Of a stretch of DNA of 64,000 nucleotides, positions 45,659 through 55,164 are shown in pieces; positions within the stretch are counted from its first letter, which is position 1; the number at the start of each line of letters is the position of its first letter. The notes below the pieces were generated by a model. The model worked only from the letters and a program-made list of their open reading frames with translations, had not been told where the DNA came from and did no database searches. Made by a program: the position numbers and the translations under genes. This stretch comes from Amphritea atlantica (GTDB taxonomy: Bacteria; Pseudomonadota; Gammaproteobacteria; Pseudomonadales; Balneatricaceae), in assembly GCF_018860855.1 (NCBI RefSeq), contig NZ_JAHKQE010000012.1, positions 48,892 through 112,891 of the forward strand. The letters are read 5' to 3'.

Positions 45659-46471
45659 ATGTGGCTACAAACGAGTTGTGATCTTGTCTTTGATATTTCT
45701 GTCCCAACACCTTTCGTGTTGATGTTGCGTCCCCGCAGTGGTGCGCTGCAGTGGATTGCCCGTGAAGAATATAAAATTGATCCGAGTGTGCCGGTGTTTG
45801 AGTTTACGGACAACTACGGCAACCTGTGTCAGCGACTGGTCGCTCCAGAAGGGCACTTTTCTATTCATACCTCGTCACGGGTGATGATCGCCGACATCCT
45901 CGATCGTGCTCCACAAGCGCCTTTTGTTGAGGTGCAGATGTTACCGGACGAAGTTCTCGGTTTTCTTTTACCCAGTCGCTACTGTGAATCAGACCGATTT
46001 GGTCAGATGGCGAACCAAATAACTGAAAACTGTTTACCCGGTTATGATCAAGTGGCTGCAATAGAGGCTTGGTTACGGAATACGTTTCGTTATGAACCGG
46101 GTGTGAGTGATTTATTATTGTCGGCCCAGGAGATCAACCAGCAGCCTGCAGGGGTATGTCGTGATCTAGCGCATCTGGGCATCGCTCTTTGCCGTAGTCT
46201 ATGTATTCCCGCACGGATGGTTGTCGGCTATCTGCATGATCTCCAACCCATGGATCTGCATGCTTGGTTTGAAGCTTATGTCGGCGGTCGTTGGTATACC
46301 TTCGATGCGACCCAACACGAGCTATATGACACTTACCGTAAAGGTGGCTACGTTACTATTGGTTATGGTCGTGATGCGGCGGATGTGGCTATTTTTAATC
46401 AGTATGGCCCCGCTGTCGTCCCGATCGAGCAACGGGTCAGCGTTGAGTGTTTCAATGCCGAAGCGAATTGA
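45659..46471 (+). CDS. Transglutaminase-like protein (third of operon)
   Basis: A 270-residue protein of the same superfamily, with Cys in [17 protein letters not shown], His in [10 protein letters not shown] and Asp in FDATQH. An N-terminal beta domain precedes it. It lies 86 bases after the previous gene on the same strand and likely belongs to the operon. Its stop codon lies inside a 13-base tandem repeat (46468-46493). Function inferred only. Confidence 0.9.
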   Translation: MWLQTSCDLVFDISVPTPFVLMLRPRSGALQWIAREEYKIDPSVPVFEFTDNYGNLCQRLVAPEGHFSIHTSSRVMIADILDRAPQAPFVEVQMLPDEVLGFLLPSRYCESDRFGQMANQITENCLPGYDQVAAIEAWLRNTFRYEPGVSDLLLSAQEINQQPAGVCRDLAHLGIALCRSLCIPARMVVGYLHDLQPMDLHAWFEAYVGGRWYTFDATQHELYDTYRKGGYVTIGYGRDAADVAIFNQYGPAVVPIEQRVSVECFNAEAN

Positions 46472-46505
46472 TAGTTTGGCTTGATAGTTTGGCTTGATAG
46501 GTTTG
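46468..46505. repeat. 13-base tandem repeat at the end of the transglutaminase operon
   Basis: TTGATAGTTTGGC occurs twice in tandem (46468-46493) and a partial third copy follows. The first copy includes the stop codon. Likely slippage-prone, no known function. Confidence 0.75.
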
Positions 46506-46675
46506 ATGTCGGCTGACAAAATTTATTTATCAGTAATGCCCTAGTTTTTTGTTGAGCTAAAACAACAGATTGATCTGTATTACGGCTTAGGTTCGATGTC
46601 GATGATATTGAACCTCGTTGACTCTGTGGTTAAGGTCTATTCTTTATGTGGATACGCTTTATCAGCGAGCACATA

Positions 46676-47587
46676 ATGAAAGAACTAGAGAAATTACATC
46701 TAAAAGAATTACTCGAGCAGCTGCCGGATCCTGCCTTTGTGATGACTCGTAGCGGTGTTTACGCAGCGATTTTTGGTGGACGTGATACCCGTTATTATCA
46801 TGATGGTCGGGATCTTGTTGGTAAGCGCCTCAGCGATGTGTTGGTGCCTGCAAAAGCGGATTGGTTTTTTAAAGAGATCGCGGCGGTACTGAGCCGCCGA
46901 AAGATGCATGTGGTTGAATATGAACTGTCCAATCGAGATATTAAAGGGTTGGAGAGCATCGATGGGCCAGTTGAAACCATTTGGTTTGAAGGCCGAGTGA
47001 GTGCGCTGAGTTTTCAGGTCAATGATGAAGATGCTGTGCTTTGGGTTGCGACTAATCGTACAGCTAACCATCGACTACAGGAGAGATTACGCGCGTTAAG
47101 TATGACCGATCCGCTGACGGAGTTGCCGAATCGCCGTCAGTTGAATCAACTGTTAACAGAGTATCTCGATCGCGTTAAACGCTATTCTGAGGTAGTGACA
47201 GTGTTGATCTGGGACGTCGATCATTTCAAACGGGTTAATGATACGTTTGGTCACGAAAAAGGTGACGCAGTGTTGGTTGCGATGACCCAGTTATGTCGGC
47301 GCTACTTACGGCGTACCGATTGGCTTATTCGTATCGGCGGTGATGAGTTTGTTGTGTTAATGCCTTATACGGGAGAGAAACAGGCGGTACTGTTTTATGA
47401 GCGGTTTCGTGCAGAGGTGCAGGCATTGGTCATAAGCCTGCAAGTCGAAGGGTTGGACGTGGGTGTTACCGCAGGTATTAGTCTTATCCACAAAGACGAT
47501 GCGACTATCCATGAGGTGTTGAAGCGGGCAGATCAGGCGCTATATCAGGCGAAGCGGCTTGGTCGTAATCAACTGCTCGCCAATTGA
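46676..47587 (+). CDS. PAS-GGDEF diguanylate cyclase
   Basis: A cytoplasmic protein of about 303 residues. A PAS-like domain (about 10-130) precedes a GGDEF domain. The GGDEF motif and the preceding RRTD inhibitory site are both intact, so it should make c-di-GMP. The ATG at 46676 removes ten extra residues; the ATG at 46646 is also possible, with AAGG about 10 bases upstream. No regulator or partner is adjacent; it lies just after the transglutaminase operon. Confidence 0.88.
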   Translation: MKELEKLHLKELLEQLPDPAFVMTRSGVYAAIFGGRDTRYYHDGRDLVGKRLSDVLVPAKADWFFKEIAAVLSRRKMHVVEYELSNRDIKGLESIDGPVETIWFEGRVSALSFQVNDEDAVLWVATNRTANHRLQERLRALSMTDPLTELPNRRQLNQLLTEYLDRVKRYSEVVTVLIWDVDHFKRVNDTFGHEKGDAVLVAMTQLCRRYLRRTDWLIRIGGDEFVVLMPYTGEKQAVLFYERFRAEVQALVISLQVEGLDVGVTAGISLIHKDDATIHEVLKRADQALYQAKRLGRNQLLAN

Positions 47588-47626
47588 GTTTTATATAGCC
47601 TCGCGCCTGATCAAGCCTCTATTCTC

Positions 47627-48322
47627 TTAACTTGGTTTATTATCGAGCGGGTGTTTAAAGCCAAACAGCACGGCTAGACCCCAAGTGACGAAATAAACCG
47701 CCCAGAAGGCAAAGAGTACATCACTGAGGAAATGTCCTCCCTGCACGATACGTGTAAAACCTAGCGCAAGCCCCACCAAACAGCCTCCCCAGAATGCTCG
47801 TCGTGATGTGAATAGCCAGCCGAGAATCATAAAGTAAAACCCCATGGCTGCATGGCCGCTGACAAATGAGCAGTTTTTACTGCACGCACCGGAATAGACA
47901 AACGCTGGAGTGAACGTCTGATGGCCGCCAAAATTTTCCACCTGTACTGGGCGGGCACGGCCGATAGAGTTATTTTTTATCACTGTATTTACCAATAAGC
48001 CAGGCCCTAAAATAAGGGCGAGCAGTAAAAAGGTGATAGTCCACTTCTTGTAGTGTTTGAAATTTACTTTCTTAAACTTGATCAGTAACCCCGTCACGAT
48101 AAGCCCTAACAGCACGGGGATCTGAATGTAAGCAAATAGCCTATAAAGGAACTGAACCAGTGGTTGGTTCTTATAGATAAAGCTGTCGCTTTGGGCATCG
48201 TAAAACAGTCCTGCGACAAATAGGTCGATCTGTGGAAAGCCGACAAACACTACGACACAGACTAGAAAGAGAATGAGTGCGCGGAAACCTTTTAACCGTG
48301 TTAATAAAGGAGCATTACTCAT
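47627..48322 (-). CDS. PAP2-family membrane phosphatase
   Basis: An integral membrane phosphatase of 231 residues with about six transmembrane segments. The tripartite active site reads KNNSIGRARP, FVSGHAAMG and FTRIVQGGHFLSDV. The family includes lipid A and undecaprenyl phosphate phosphatases. ATG 48322 is chosen; a longer start at 48361 overlaps the upstream gene more. The start overlaps the end of the GT39 gene, so the two are probably coupled. The pair suggests a lipid A or cell-envelope modification step. Confidence 0.85.
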   Translation of the reverse strand: MSNAPLLTRLKGFRALILFLVCVVVFVGFPQIDLFVAGLFYDAQSDSFIYKNQPLVQFLYRLFAYIQIPVLLGLIVTGLLIKFKKVNFKHYKKWTITFLLLALILGPGLLVNTVIKNNSIGRARPVQVENFGGHQTFTPAFVYSGACSKNCSFVSGHAAMGFYFMILGWLFTSRRAFWGGCLVGLALGFTRIVQGGHFLSDVLFAFWAVYFVTWGLAVLFGFKHPLDNKPS

Positions 48323-49820
48323 GGGCTTGTTGTCCGTTTTTTGGGATGCCTTTGAAACCACTGACTTTATACAGCCGTGCGGTACGGGAGAAGTTACTAT
48401 AAAGCGGGAAAACCTGTTCAGTCAGTAGTGTTACATCGCTGAAATAGCGATTCAGTTTTGCTTCAATATCATGTTCACTAACAAACAAAAACTGCTTGGC
48501 CGTGCTTTTTGATAACGGATACTGAAGCTCATAATTATCTTCGATGTGATCATTATCACTCAGCGCGACCCCTTTAAAATCCTGTGGGCTGATGTAGTAG
48601 CCAAAATAGGCCAGCATTTTACGAGAATCACTCGCCAGTTTGTAATCTGGATATTGATCAAACCATGGCTGAAACTGATGAACAAACTGCGGCCAGCCGA
48701 GTAATCGTTTATAAGGGTCTGTTCCCTGTTTTCGTTCGATGCCAAGAGCATCAGTGACGACTGTGTAATGGTAGAAAGCCATTGAAAATAGCAAATTAAC
48801 AAGCAAACCTATCAGTAGTAAGCGATAGCCTTTTACTTGGCTCAGATAATAACCTGTCAGTAGCGTCGCACCGATATAGGCAGGTCCTGCCCAGTTGACG
48901 TTAGCTTTGGCCATAAGCGCTTGTACCGAGAGCACCAAAAAAGTGGGCCAAAAAAGGCTCCAGAGTAGTTTTTCAGTTTCACTACGAGGCTGACGGCTTA
49001 GGCCTCTGACGATCATATAGATGAGGAATACAGGGCCAAAGACAAGTAATTGCCCTATCCAAAATTCAGTTAAGCGGCTGAAACTTAGCGAGCTGCGGCT
49101 CTGGCGAGAGATCTCAGCGGTATGCTGAAAGCTGATGAAATCGTGCTGATAATTCCAGTATAGGTTGGGTAACAGGAAACTGAGTGCTAACAGGCAGGTC
49201 AGCCAAAACCGAGGGTTGAGTAACAACTGTCGTCCGACGGGACTCAGAGCGGCATATAGCAGGAAAGTGCAGGGCAAGATGATAAAGGTATATTTAGAGA
49301 GTAAGCCTAGCCCGCCTGCAATGCCGGCTAACAGCCACCAAAGGCCGTTGTTGGTGTCTTTTGCTTGGATAAAAGCGTAAAAACAGAGGCACCAGAAAAA
49401 GATAAGGGGTGCATCGGTGGTGATAAATAGACTATTAAAACCGATTAGGGGCATCAACAGAAAGATAGCGCCACTGATCAGGGCTGCCCGACTTCCTGCA
49501 AGGTATTCTGCGGTGCGATAGATAATGATCGCTGCGCCACTGTAAAGCACCGGTGCCGCGAGTTTTACCGCCCATTCGGCATTACCAAACAGGGACGTGG
49601 TGAGCGCGATTAGCCAGCCTACCATCGGTGGTTTGGAGTAGTAACCCCAATCCAGTGTTTGGGCCCAGCTGAGGTAATAGGCCTCATCATAAAAGAGTGT
49701 TATCGGTGTACTGATAACGATCCATTCGCGATAGAAAAACAACAGGGCTAGCAGAGCTAGAAACCATCGGAATGGGTGTGCAGTAAATAGCGATGATGAA
49801 TCGGAAGACGCAGGAGACAT
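48315..49820 (-). CDS. GT39-family (ArnT/PMT-like) membrane glycosyltransferase
   Basis: A 501-residue integral membrane glycosyltransferase with about 11 to 12 helices. The N-terminal FYDEAYYLSWAQ and YYSKPPMVGW motifs with paired acidic residues are the PMT_2/ArnT catalytic loop. These enzymes transfer sugars from polyprenyl phosphate to lipid A or proteins. The PAP2 phosphatase gene follows with overlapping start, which would recycle or trim lipid phosphates. Which acceptor it uses is not known. Confidence 0.88.
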   Translation of the reverse strand: MSPASSDSSSLFTAHPFRWFLALLALLFFYREWIVISTPITLFYDEAYYLSWAQTLDWGYYSKPPMVGWLIALTTSLFGNAEWAVKLAAPVLYSGAAIIIYRTAEYLAGSRAALISGAIFLLMPLIGFNSLFITTDAPLIFFWCLCFYAFIQAKDTNNGLWWLLAGIAGGLGLLSKYTFIILPCTFLLYAALSPVGRQLLLNPRFWLTCLLALSFLLPNLYWNYQHDFISFQHTAEISRQSRSSLSFSRLTEFWIGQLLVFGPVFLIYMIVRGLSRQPRSETEKLLWSLFWPTFLVLSVQALMAKANVNWAGPAYIGATLLTGYYLSQVKGYRLLLIGLLVNLLFSMAFYHYTVVTDALGIERKQGTDPYKRLLGWPQFVHQFQPWFDQYPDYKLASDSRKMLAYFGYYISPQDFKGVALSDNDHIEDNYELQYPLSKSTAKQFLFVSEHDIEAKLNRYFSDVTLLTEQVFPLYSNFSRTARLYKVSGFKGIPKNGQQAHE

Positions 49821-50046
49821 TCTTTATTCCGGACTGATGGATTTTATGTCCGGCAACCGGCCGGTGTTAGATTGGGGCTAAGTTTAACAGAGCCCCATAG
49901 GCAAAGAAATGTTCAGATTTTGTTTTGCAATAGTGGGTCGATCACTGGTGGCTTGAAGTCATTCGAGAGCCGTCAATATATCGATATAAAAGGGTTTTAG
50001 ATGCCACAGGGCTCACGTTAGCCCGAGTCATCCATTGCTGAAGAGT

Positions 50047-50262
50047 TTAAGCCGATTGTATGCTCGTTTCTTCGAGGTCCAGCTTGTCGACAATATTCCA
50101 TTGATGGGGGACATGAGTTAAGCGGAGTACACTCTGGCAGTTGTTACATTCAAAGAGTGTGTCGTTATAAATATGATTTTTTTCTGTTAGATGTTTATGT
50201 GCGGATGTGCGTCCGGTTTGCAGTAGGACAAAACAGTCACTGCAGAGTGCTTGGTCTTCCAT
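50047..50262 (-). CDS. Small protein with two CxxC pairs (probable zinc ribbon)
   Basis: A 71-residue protein with CSDC (about residues 7-10) and CNNC (about 39-42). The spacing suits a small zinc ribbon. There is a GGGAGG site about 12 bases upstream, slightly far. No family was recognised and no partner is obvious. It lies in a gap between the envelope glycosyltransferase and a c-di-GMP gene. Real gene likely but unproven. Confidence 0.6.
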   Translation of the reverse strand: MEDQALCSDCFVLLQTGRTSAHKHLTEKNHIYNDTLFECNNCQSVLRLTHVPHQWNIVDKLDLEETSIQSA

Positions 50263-50597
50263 TGACGAATAACCTCCCTTTATTCAAACAATATGTCGGG
50301 ATATTGTATCTGACGGGGCTGTAAAATTAAATCATCTGGCCGAGAATTCATGGCGATGGTTAGAGTCGTTGGTCTTTACCTTATTGAGGATCAAGCTGTT
50401 TATCGCGTTATAAATTTGATATCAGACTATTGTTGGTTGGTGTTGGGGTTCGCACCTTTGTGGCTAAATTGGGATATGAATAATGTACAGTTTAACTTTT
50501 TACATGCTATAAACAGAAGATAGTTTTCTCTCCGGTATCTCTTATCGAGGGCAAGGTTGGGTTATACTGGACTAAGATTTGAGCAGGGGAATAAGTT
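50263..50597. other. Intergenic region before the EAL-HDOD gene
   Basis: A 335-base A/T-rich region without a supported gene. It should contain the promoter of the EAL-HDOD gene and that of the small zinc-ribbon gene on the other strand. No repeated element, terminator or strong operator was found. Confidence 0.4.
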
Positions 50598-51836
50598 GTG
50601 AGTATTGCGTTAGATGAAGATGTATTGGCTGACGGTTCTGTTCTGTTAGCGCGTCAGCCTATTTTCAATAAAAGCCAGGATGTACAGGCCTATAGTTTGC
50701 TGTATCGCTCCGATAAGGGAACGATGCCATTAGATTTTTCGGATGAGCAGGCTACCGCTTCCGTGATTCTTAATAACTATGCAGTCGCTTCGAGCGGTGG
50801 TAAAACCAAACGACTGCCTCTGTTCGTTAAACTGACACAGAGTATGTTGTTGTCTGATATGCTGCCGAATCTCCCCCATGACAGTGTCGTATTTGAACTG
50901 TTGCGTGAAGACGGTATATCTAAAGAGCTGTTAAACGTCTTACGGGCCCGTAAAGAGCAGGGATATAAGTTTGCTCTGACGCACTATACCGGTGATAAAG
51001 CGCAGACCGCCCTGCTAGATCTGATGTACGTGGTAAAGATCGATATTCAACGCCATGATGATGCAGAGTTAAAACAATTAGTCTCTTTTTGTAAGCCTTA
51101 CCGAGTACATCTTTTGGCCGATAAAGTTGAGAGCCAGGATGACTTTAGACGAGCGATTGGGCTGGGCTTCCATCTGTATCAGGGGTATTTTCTCTGCCGT
51201 CCGGTTTCCATTAAGGGCAAAAATTTTGGTAGTTCAAAAATTCTTATTCTGGAACTGCTATCAGAGCTGAATAACCCCGCGGCGACTGCTGAATCGGTCG
51301 AACAGATTGTTATTAACGATCCCGCACTGACTTATAAAATACTCCGGCTTGTAAACTCGGCTGCGTTTAGTACGCCGAAGGAGATTGAGTCGATCTCGCA
51401 TGCGATATCATTGATTGGTATGGATCAGGTGAAGAAGTGGGCGACCCTATTCTTACTCAGTGGGCAGTCGGATAAACCGGAAGAGCTCACACGGGTGATG
51501 CTGATTCGTGGCCGGATGTGTGAGTTACTGGCTGAGATGCTAAGTTATCCACAGACGATCAACTTCTTTATGGTTGGCTTGCTGTCGCAGCTCGATGCCA
51601 TGATGGATACGGATATGCAGGTGTTGCTGAACCAGATTCCGTTAAATGATTCAATTAAGGATGCGATATTGTCCCATATTAATCAGAAGGGGGAGATCCT
51701 CACGGAAGTGCAGCACTACGAGCGTGGCGAATGGAGCGATATGCGTAACCTTCTTGATAAGCCGTTTTATGAAGTGGCTTACCGTCATAGTTTGCAGTGG
51801 GCTGATCAGGTATTGGCATCGTTGCAAGAGCCTTGA
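50598..51836 (+). CDS. EAL-HDOD (YuxH-like) signalling protein
   Basis: A 412-residue cytoplasmic protein. The N-terminal EAL-like domain (about 15-205) is degenerate: YSLLYRS replaces the EAL/ELL motif, and FALTHY replaces DDFG. The HDOD domain (about 210-400) is the usual non-catalytic HD fold (NDPALTYKILRLVNSAAF). Proteins of this type control motility or biofilm without hydrolysing c-di-GMP. It starts with GTG at 50598, preceded by GGGGAATAAG. A perfect terminator follows the stop. Confidence 0.88.
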   Translation: MSIALDEDVLADGSVLLARQPIFNKSQDVQAYSLLYRSDKGTMPLDFSDEQATASVILNNYAVASSGGKTKRLPLFVKLTQSMLLSDMLPNLPHDSVVFELLREDGISKELLNVLRARKEQGYKFALTHYTGDKAQTALLDLMYVVKIDIQRHDDAELKQLVSFCKPYRVHLLADKVESQDDFRRAIGLGFHLYQGYFLCRPVSIKGKNFGSSKILILELLSELNNPAATAESVEQIVINDPALTYKILRLVNSAAFSTPKEIESISHAISLIGMDQVKKWATLFLLSGQSDKPEELTRVMLIRGRMCELLAEMLSYPQTINFFMVGLLSQLDAMMDTDMQVLLNQIPLNDSIKDAILSHINQKGEILTEVQHYERGEWSDMRNLLDKPFYEVAYRHSLQWADQVLASLQEP

Positions 51837-51871
51837 TAGATATTCAATAAGACCCGTTGTTAATGAATGCG

Positions 51872-51905
51872 AAACGCACGGTGATACCGTGCGTTTTAGG
51901 TTTTA
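51872..51905 (+). terminator. Terminator of the EAL-HDOD gene
   Basis: Perfect 11-base hairpin AAACGCACGGT / ACCGTGCGTTT with the loop GAT, then TTTTAGGTTTT. Confidence 0.85.
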
Positions 51906-51976
51906 AATCGGTATTGATGCTTTACTGCCTTGGGCGTTGTTTCCATCCGCTTTATTTATATGTTTAAGGAGTCTTC

Positions 51977-52723
51977 GTGAACTGGTTGCCCGATGCTATT
52001 GGCGTTGATACGGCGCTTTTGCTCATTATCACTAGCACACTAACATCGATGGTGACTGCTGCCATGGGGATTGGTGGGGGGGTGTTATTGCTGGCGGTGA
52101 TGGCGACGGTCGTGCCTGCAGCAGCCCTGATTCCGGTACATGGTTTGGTTCAGGTGGGATCAAATGGCAATCGGGCCTTCCTTACTCGTGAGCATATCGA
52201 TTGGCCGTTACTTCGATTGTTTTTGTTCGGGGCCGTGGTCGGTGCGGTGATTGCGTACTTTGTAGTTGTTCAATTGCCGGTTGAGGTAATTCAGCTCTGT
52301 GTAGCAGGGTTTATTCTGTTTTTGGTTTGGGGGCCTAAGCTGGGTAAACAGGAGATGCCGCCTGCAGGGTTGGTGTTGGCTGGTACAGGAACGACGTTAT
52401 TAACGATGTTTGTTGGTGCGACGGGGCCTTTAGTGGCTGCCTTTGTGCATCGCTTAGGGTATGAAAAGTATCGTGTGGTGGCGACGTTCGCGGCTTGTAT
52501 GACCGCACAGCATCTATTGAAGATGTTTGTCTTTGGCTTGATAGGGTTTTCGTTTACCGATTGGCTACCACTCATTGTATTGATGGTTGCTGGTGGTTTT
52601 GCGGGGACTTGGATTGGCTTACATATCCTGAAAAAAGTGCCTGCCGAACGATTTCAGATGATTTTTCGTGTCTTGGTGACGGTGCTAGCCCTGCGGCTTA
52701 TTTGGCAGGTTTACAGTGGCTAG
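51977..52723 (+). CDS. TauE/SafE-family membrane permease
   Basis: A 248-residue inner-membrane protein with about seven or eight helices. The N-terminal TAAMGIGGGVLLLAVMATV and the C-terminal GGFAGTWIGLHIL are the two family repeats. These permeases export sulfite or related organic sulfur compounds. It begins with GTG preceded by AAGGAG. The following gene on the opposite strand is ilvD. Substrate unknown. Confidence 0.88.
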   Translation: MNWLPDAIGVDTALLLIITSTLTSMVTAAMGIGGGVLLLAVMATVVPAAALIPVHGLVQVGSNGNRAFLTREHIDWPLLRLFLFGAVVGAVIAYFVVVQLPVEVIQLCVAGFILFLVWGPKLGKQEMPPAGLVLAGTGTTLLTMFVGATGPLVAAFVHRLGYEKYRVVATFAACMTAQHLLKMFVFGLIGFSFTDWLPLIVLMVAGGFAGTWIGLHILKKVPAERFQMIFRVLVTVLALRLIWQVYSG

Positions 52724-52759
52724 AAGGGGCTGTCGTTAAAAGAGTGAAATGAAACGTAT

Positions 52760-52789
52760 AAAAAAGCAGCCCTTTTTGGCTGCTTTTTT
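52760..52789. terminator. Bidirectional terminator between TauE-type gene and ilvD
   Basis: AAAAAAGCAGCC / GGCTGCTTTTTT with loop CTTTTT. Symmetric A and T runs allow use by both converging genes. Confidence 0.9.
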
Positions 52790-52813
52790 GTGACCAGATT
52801 TAATCTTTACTGA

Positions 52814-54646
52814 TTAGTCTAGTTTACTCAGATCGCGCACTGCGCCTTTATCGGCAGAGGTTGCCAATAGAGCATAGGCTTTCAATGCTGCAGACACTTT
52901 ACGCGGGCGAGCTTCGACCGGTTTCCAGCCTGAGGCATCCTGTTCTGCACGGCGTTGTGCCAGTTCTTCATCGGAGAGCAATACGTCGATTGTACGGTTA
53001 GGGATATCGATACGGATACGATCACCGTTACGTACTAAACCGATTGCGCCGCCAGCCGCTGCTTCAGGAGATACATGGCCAATGGATAGGCCGGAGGTAC
53101 CGCCAGAGAAACGACCATCGGTTAGCAAGGCGCACTCTTTGCCCAAACCTTTAGACTTGATGTAAGAGGTTGGGTAGAGCATCTCTTGCATACCTGGTCC
53201 GCCTTTAGGGCCTTCGTAGCGCACGATAACCACATCACCGGCTTTCACTTTATCGTCAAGAATATTGGCGACGGCCTCGTCCTGAGATTCGGTGATATGG
53301 GCTGGACCTTCAAAGACCAGAATGGATTCATCGACACCGGCCGATTTGACCACACAGCCGTCAACGGCAATGTTGCCGTGTAATACGGCTAGACCACCTT
53401 CGAGGGAGTACGCATGCTCTATGGCTCGAATACAGCCGTTTTCACGGTCACCGTCCAGTGTTGGCCAGCGAGTTGCTTGACTAAATGCCACCTGAGTGGG
53501 GATGCCGGCAGGGCCCGCTTTATAGAATTCCATTACTTCAGGTGACGGGTTGCGCATAATATCCCACTTATCCAGCGCATCTTTCATTGTTGGTGCGTGG
53601 ACGGTCGGGGTATCTGTGTGCAGTTTGCCTGCTCGGTCGAGTTCACCGAGAATGGCCATGATGCCGCCCGCACGGTGTACGTCTTCAACATGGTATTTAG
53701 GTGTATTCGGTGCCACTTTACACAATTGAGGAACAGAGCGAGACAGACGGTCAATATCCCTCATGGTGAAGTCGATCTCGGCTTCCTGAGCAATCGCTAA
53801 CAGGTGCAAGATGGTATTGGTTGATCCACCCATGGCAATATCGAGGGTCATCGCATTTTCAAACGCTTTAAAGCCCATAGAACGGGGCAGTAGAGAGTCA
53901 TCATCCTGCTCGTAATAACGCTTCGCCATCTTAACAATACTGCGACCGGCTTCTAGGAACAGTTGTTCTCTGTCAGCATGCGTTGCGACCACGGTGCCAT
54001 TACCGGGCAGTGCTAAGCCTAATGCTTCGGCCAGACAGTTCATCGAGTTCGCGGTGAACATGCCGGAGCAGGAGCCACAAGTTGGGCAGGCTGAGCGCTC
54101 AACGGCATCAATCATTTCATCAGAGGTATTCGGGTCAACCGCGAGTACCATTGCATCAACCAGATCCAACTTATGCTCGGATAGTTTGGTTTTGCCTGCT
54201 TCCATCGGCCCGCCGGAAACAAAGATCACTGGGATATTGAGGCGCATAGCAGCCATCAGCATCCCCGGTGTGATTTTGTCACAGTTGGAGATACACACCA
54301 GTGCATCAGCACAGTGGGCATTGACCATATACTCGACGGAATCCGCAATAATATCTCTAGAAGGCAGAGAGTAGAGCATGCCATCATGACCCATGGCGAT
54401 ACCGTCATCGATAGCGATGGTATTAAATTCTTTAGCGACCCCACCCGCTTTTTCGATTTCACGGGCGACCAGTTGACCCATGTCTTTTAGGTGAACGTGG
54501 CCCGGTACAAATTGGGTAAATGAATTGGCGATAGCGATAATGGGCTTTTGAAAATCGTCATCCTTCATCCCCGTGGCGCGCCAAAGTGCGCGGGCACCGG
54601 CCATATTACGACCTGCGGTGGAGGTCTTGGAGCGATATTGTGGCAT
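52814..54646 (-). CDS. ilvD: Dihydroxy-acid dehydratase
   Basis: Iron-sulfur enzyme of 610 residues that converts dihydroxy-isovalerate and methylvalerate to 2-oxo acids in valine and isoleucine synthesis. The Fe-S cysteines are in SNCDKITPG and [15 protein letters not shown], and the C-terminal [11 protein letters not shown] is typical. ATG 54646 is chosen: it gives [18 protein letters not shown], the family start, with AGAGGA 8 bases before. The longer frame from 54727 adds 27 residues without homology. ilvE lies in the window too, but far away at 62 kb. Confidence 0.96.
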   Translation of the reverse strand: MPQYRSKTSTAGRNMAGARALWRATGMKDDDFQKPIIAIANSFTQFVPGHVHLKDMGQLVAREIEKAGGVAKEFNTIAIDDGIAMGHDGMLYSLPSRDIIADSVEYMVNAHCADALVCISNCDKITPGMLMAAMRLNIPVIFVSGGPMEAGKTKLSEHKLDLVDAMVLAVDPNTSDEMIDAVERSACPTCGSCSGMFTANSMNCLAEALGLALPGNGTVVATHADREQLFLEAGRSIVKMAKRYYEQDDDSLLPRSMGFKAFENAMTLDIAMGGSTNTILHLLAIAQEAEIDFTMRDIDRLSRSVPQLCKVAPNTPKYHVEDVHRAGGIMAILGELDRAGKLHTDTPTVHAPTMKDALDKWDIMRNPSPEVMEFYKAGPAGIPTQVAFSQATRWPTLDGDRENGCIRAIEHAYSLEGGLAVLHGNIAVDGCVVKSAGVDESILVFEGPAHITESQDEAVANILDDKVKAGDVVIVRYEGPKGGPGMQEMLYPTSYIKSKGLGKECALLTDGRFSGGTSGLSIGHVSPEAAAGGAIGLVRNGDRIRIDIPNRTIDVLLSDEELAQRRAEQDASGWKPVEARPRKVSAALKAYALLATSADKGAVRDLSKLD

Positions 54647-54909
54647 GCACAGATCCTCTGCGGTTGAAGTGGGTATATCTATAAGACCGCCGATTATAGC
54701 AAAACTCTCAGCGGGAATATCTAACAATCCACGAATAAGTGCATTCGGTGATAAGAATGATCAGCCGCCCTCTTTTCTGTTTGTTCAGCGGTAGGTGAAA
54801 TCGTCCTTGGTCTGATGATTCGTCGATGATTTTGTGGTGTCATTTATTGGGCTATTGTTTCAGTGGATAACATCGTATTCTTAATGCATTCAGAACAGTG
54901 GAGAGAGTC

Positions 54910-55164
54910 ATGGAAATAGATAAAAAACAGGTGCGTTCTGATCGTTGGCTTAAGCGGATGATGCGAACCGGTGTCCCCGTAGCGATTGTTAGTGTGCTGT
55001 GCCTTTGGTTGGGACAATTATTGTCTTCTCCCGCCCTCGGAAGTGTGTTTTTAGTGACGATGCCTATTGCGCTGGTAATCGGCTTTAGTTACAACATTCG
55101 CTATGTGATGTTGGCGGTGCGGGCACGGCGTCAGGCGGTGGAGAAATCTGCGGACCATGAATGA
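54910..55164 (+). CDS. Small two-helix membrane protein
   Basis: An 84-residue protein with transmembrane helices at about 22-41 and 46-66. The ATG at 54910 is chosen since GGAGAG precedes it; the GTG at 54898 is less likely. It overlaps the Crp/Fnr-type regulator gene by 8 bases, so the two are coupled. I do not recognise the family. Could be a sensor or stress protein linked to the regulator; this is only inference. Confidence 0.7.
   Translation: MEIDKKQVRSDRWLKRMMRTGVPVAIVSVLCLWLGQLLSSPALGSVFLVTMPIALVIGFSYNIRYVMLAVRARRQAVEKSADHE

Noticed and set aside
54647..54727. 27-residue N-terminal extension of IlvD
   Set aside because: The family begins at MPQYRSKTS and a ribosome site precedes the ATG at 54646.
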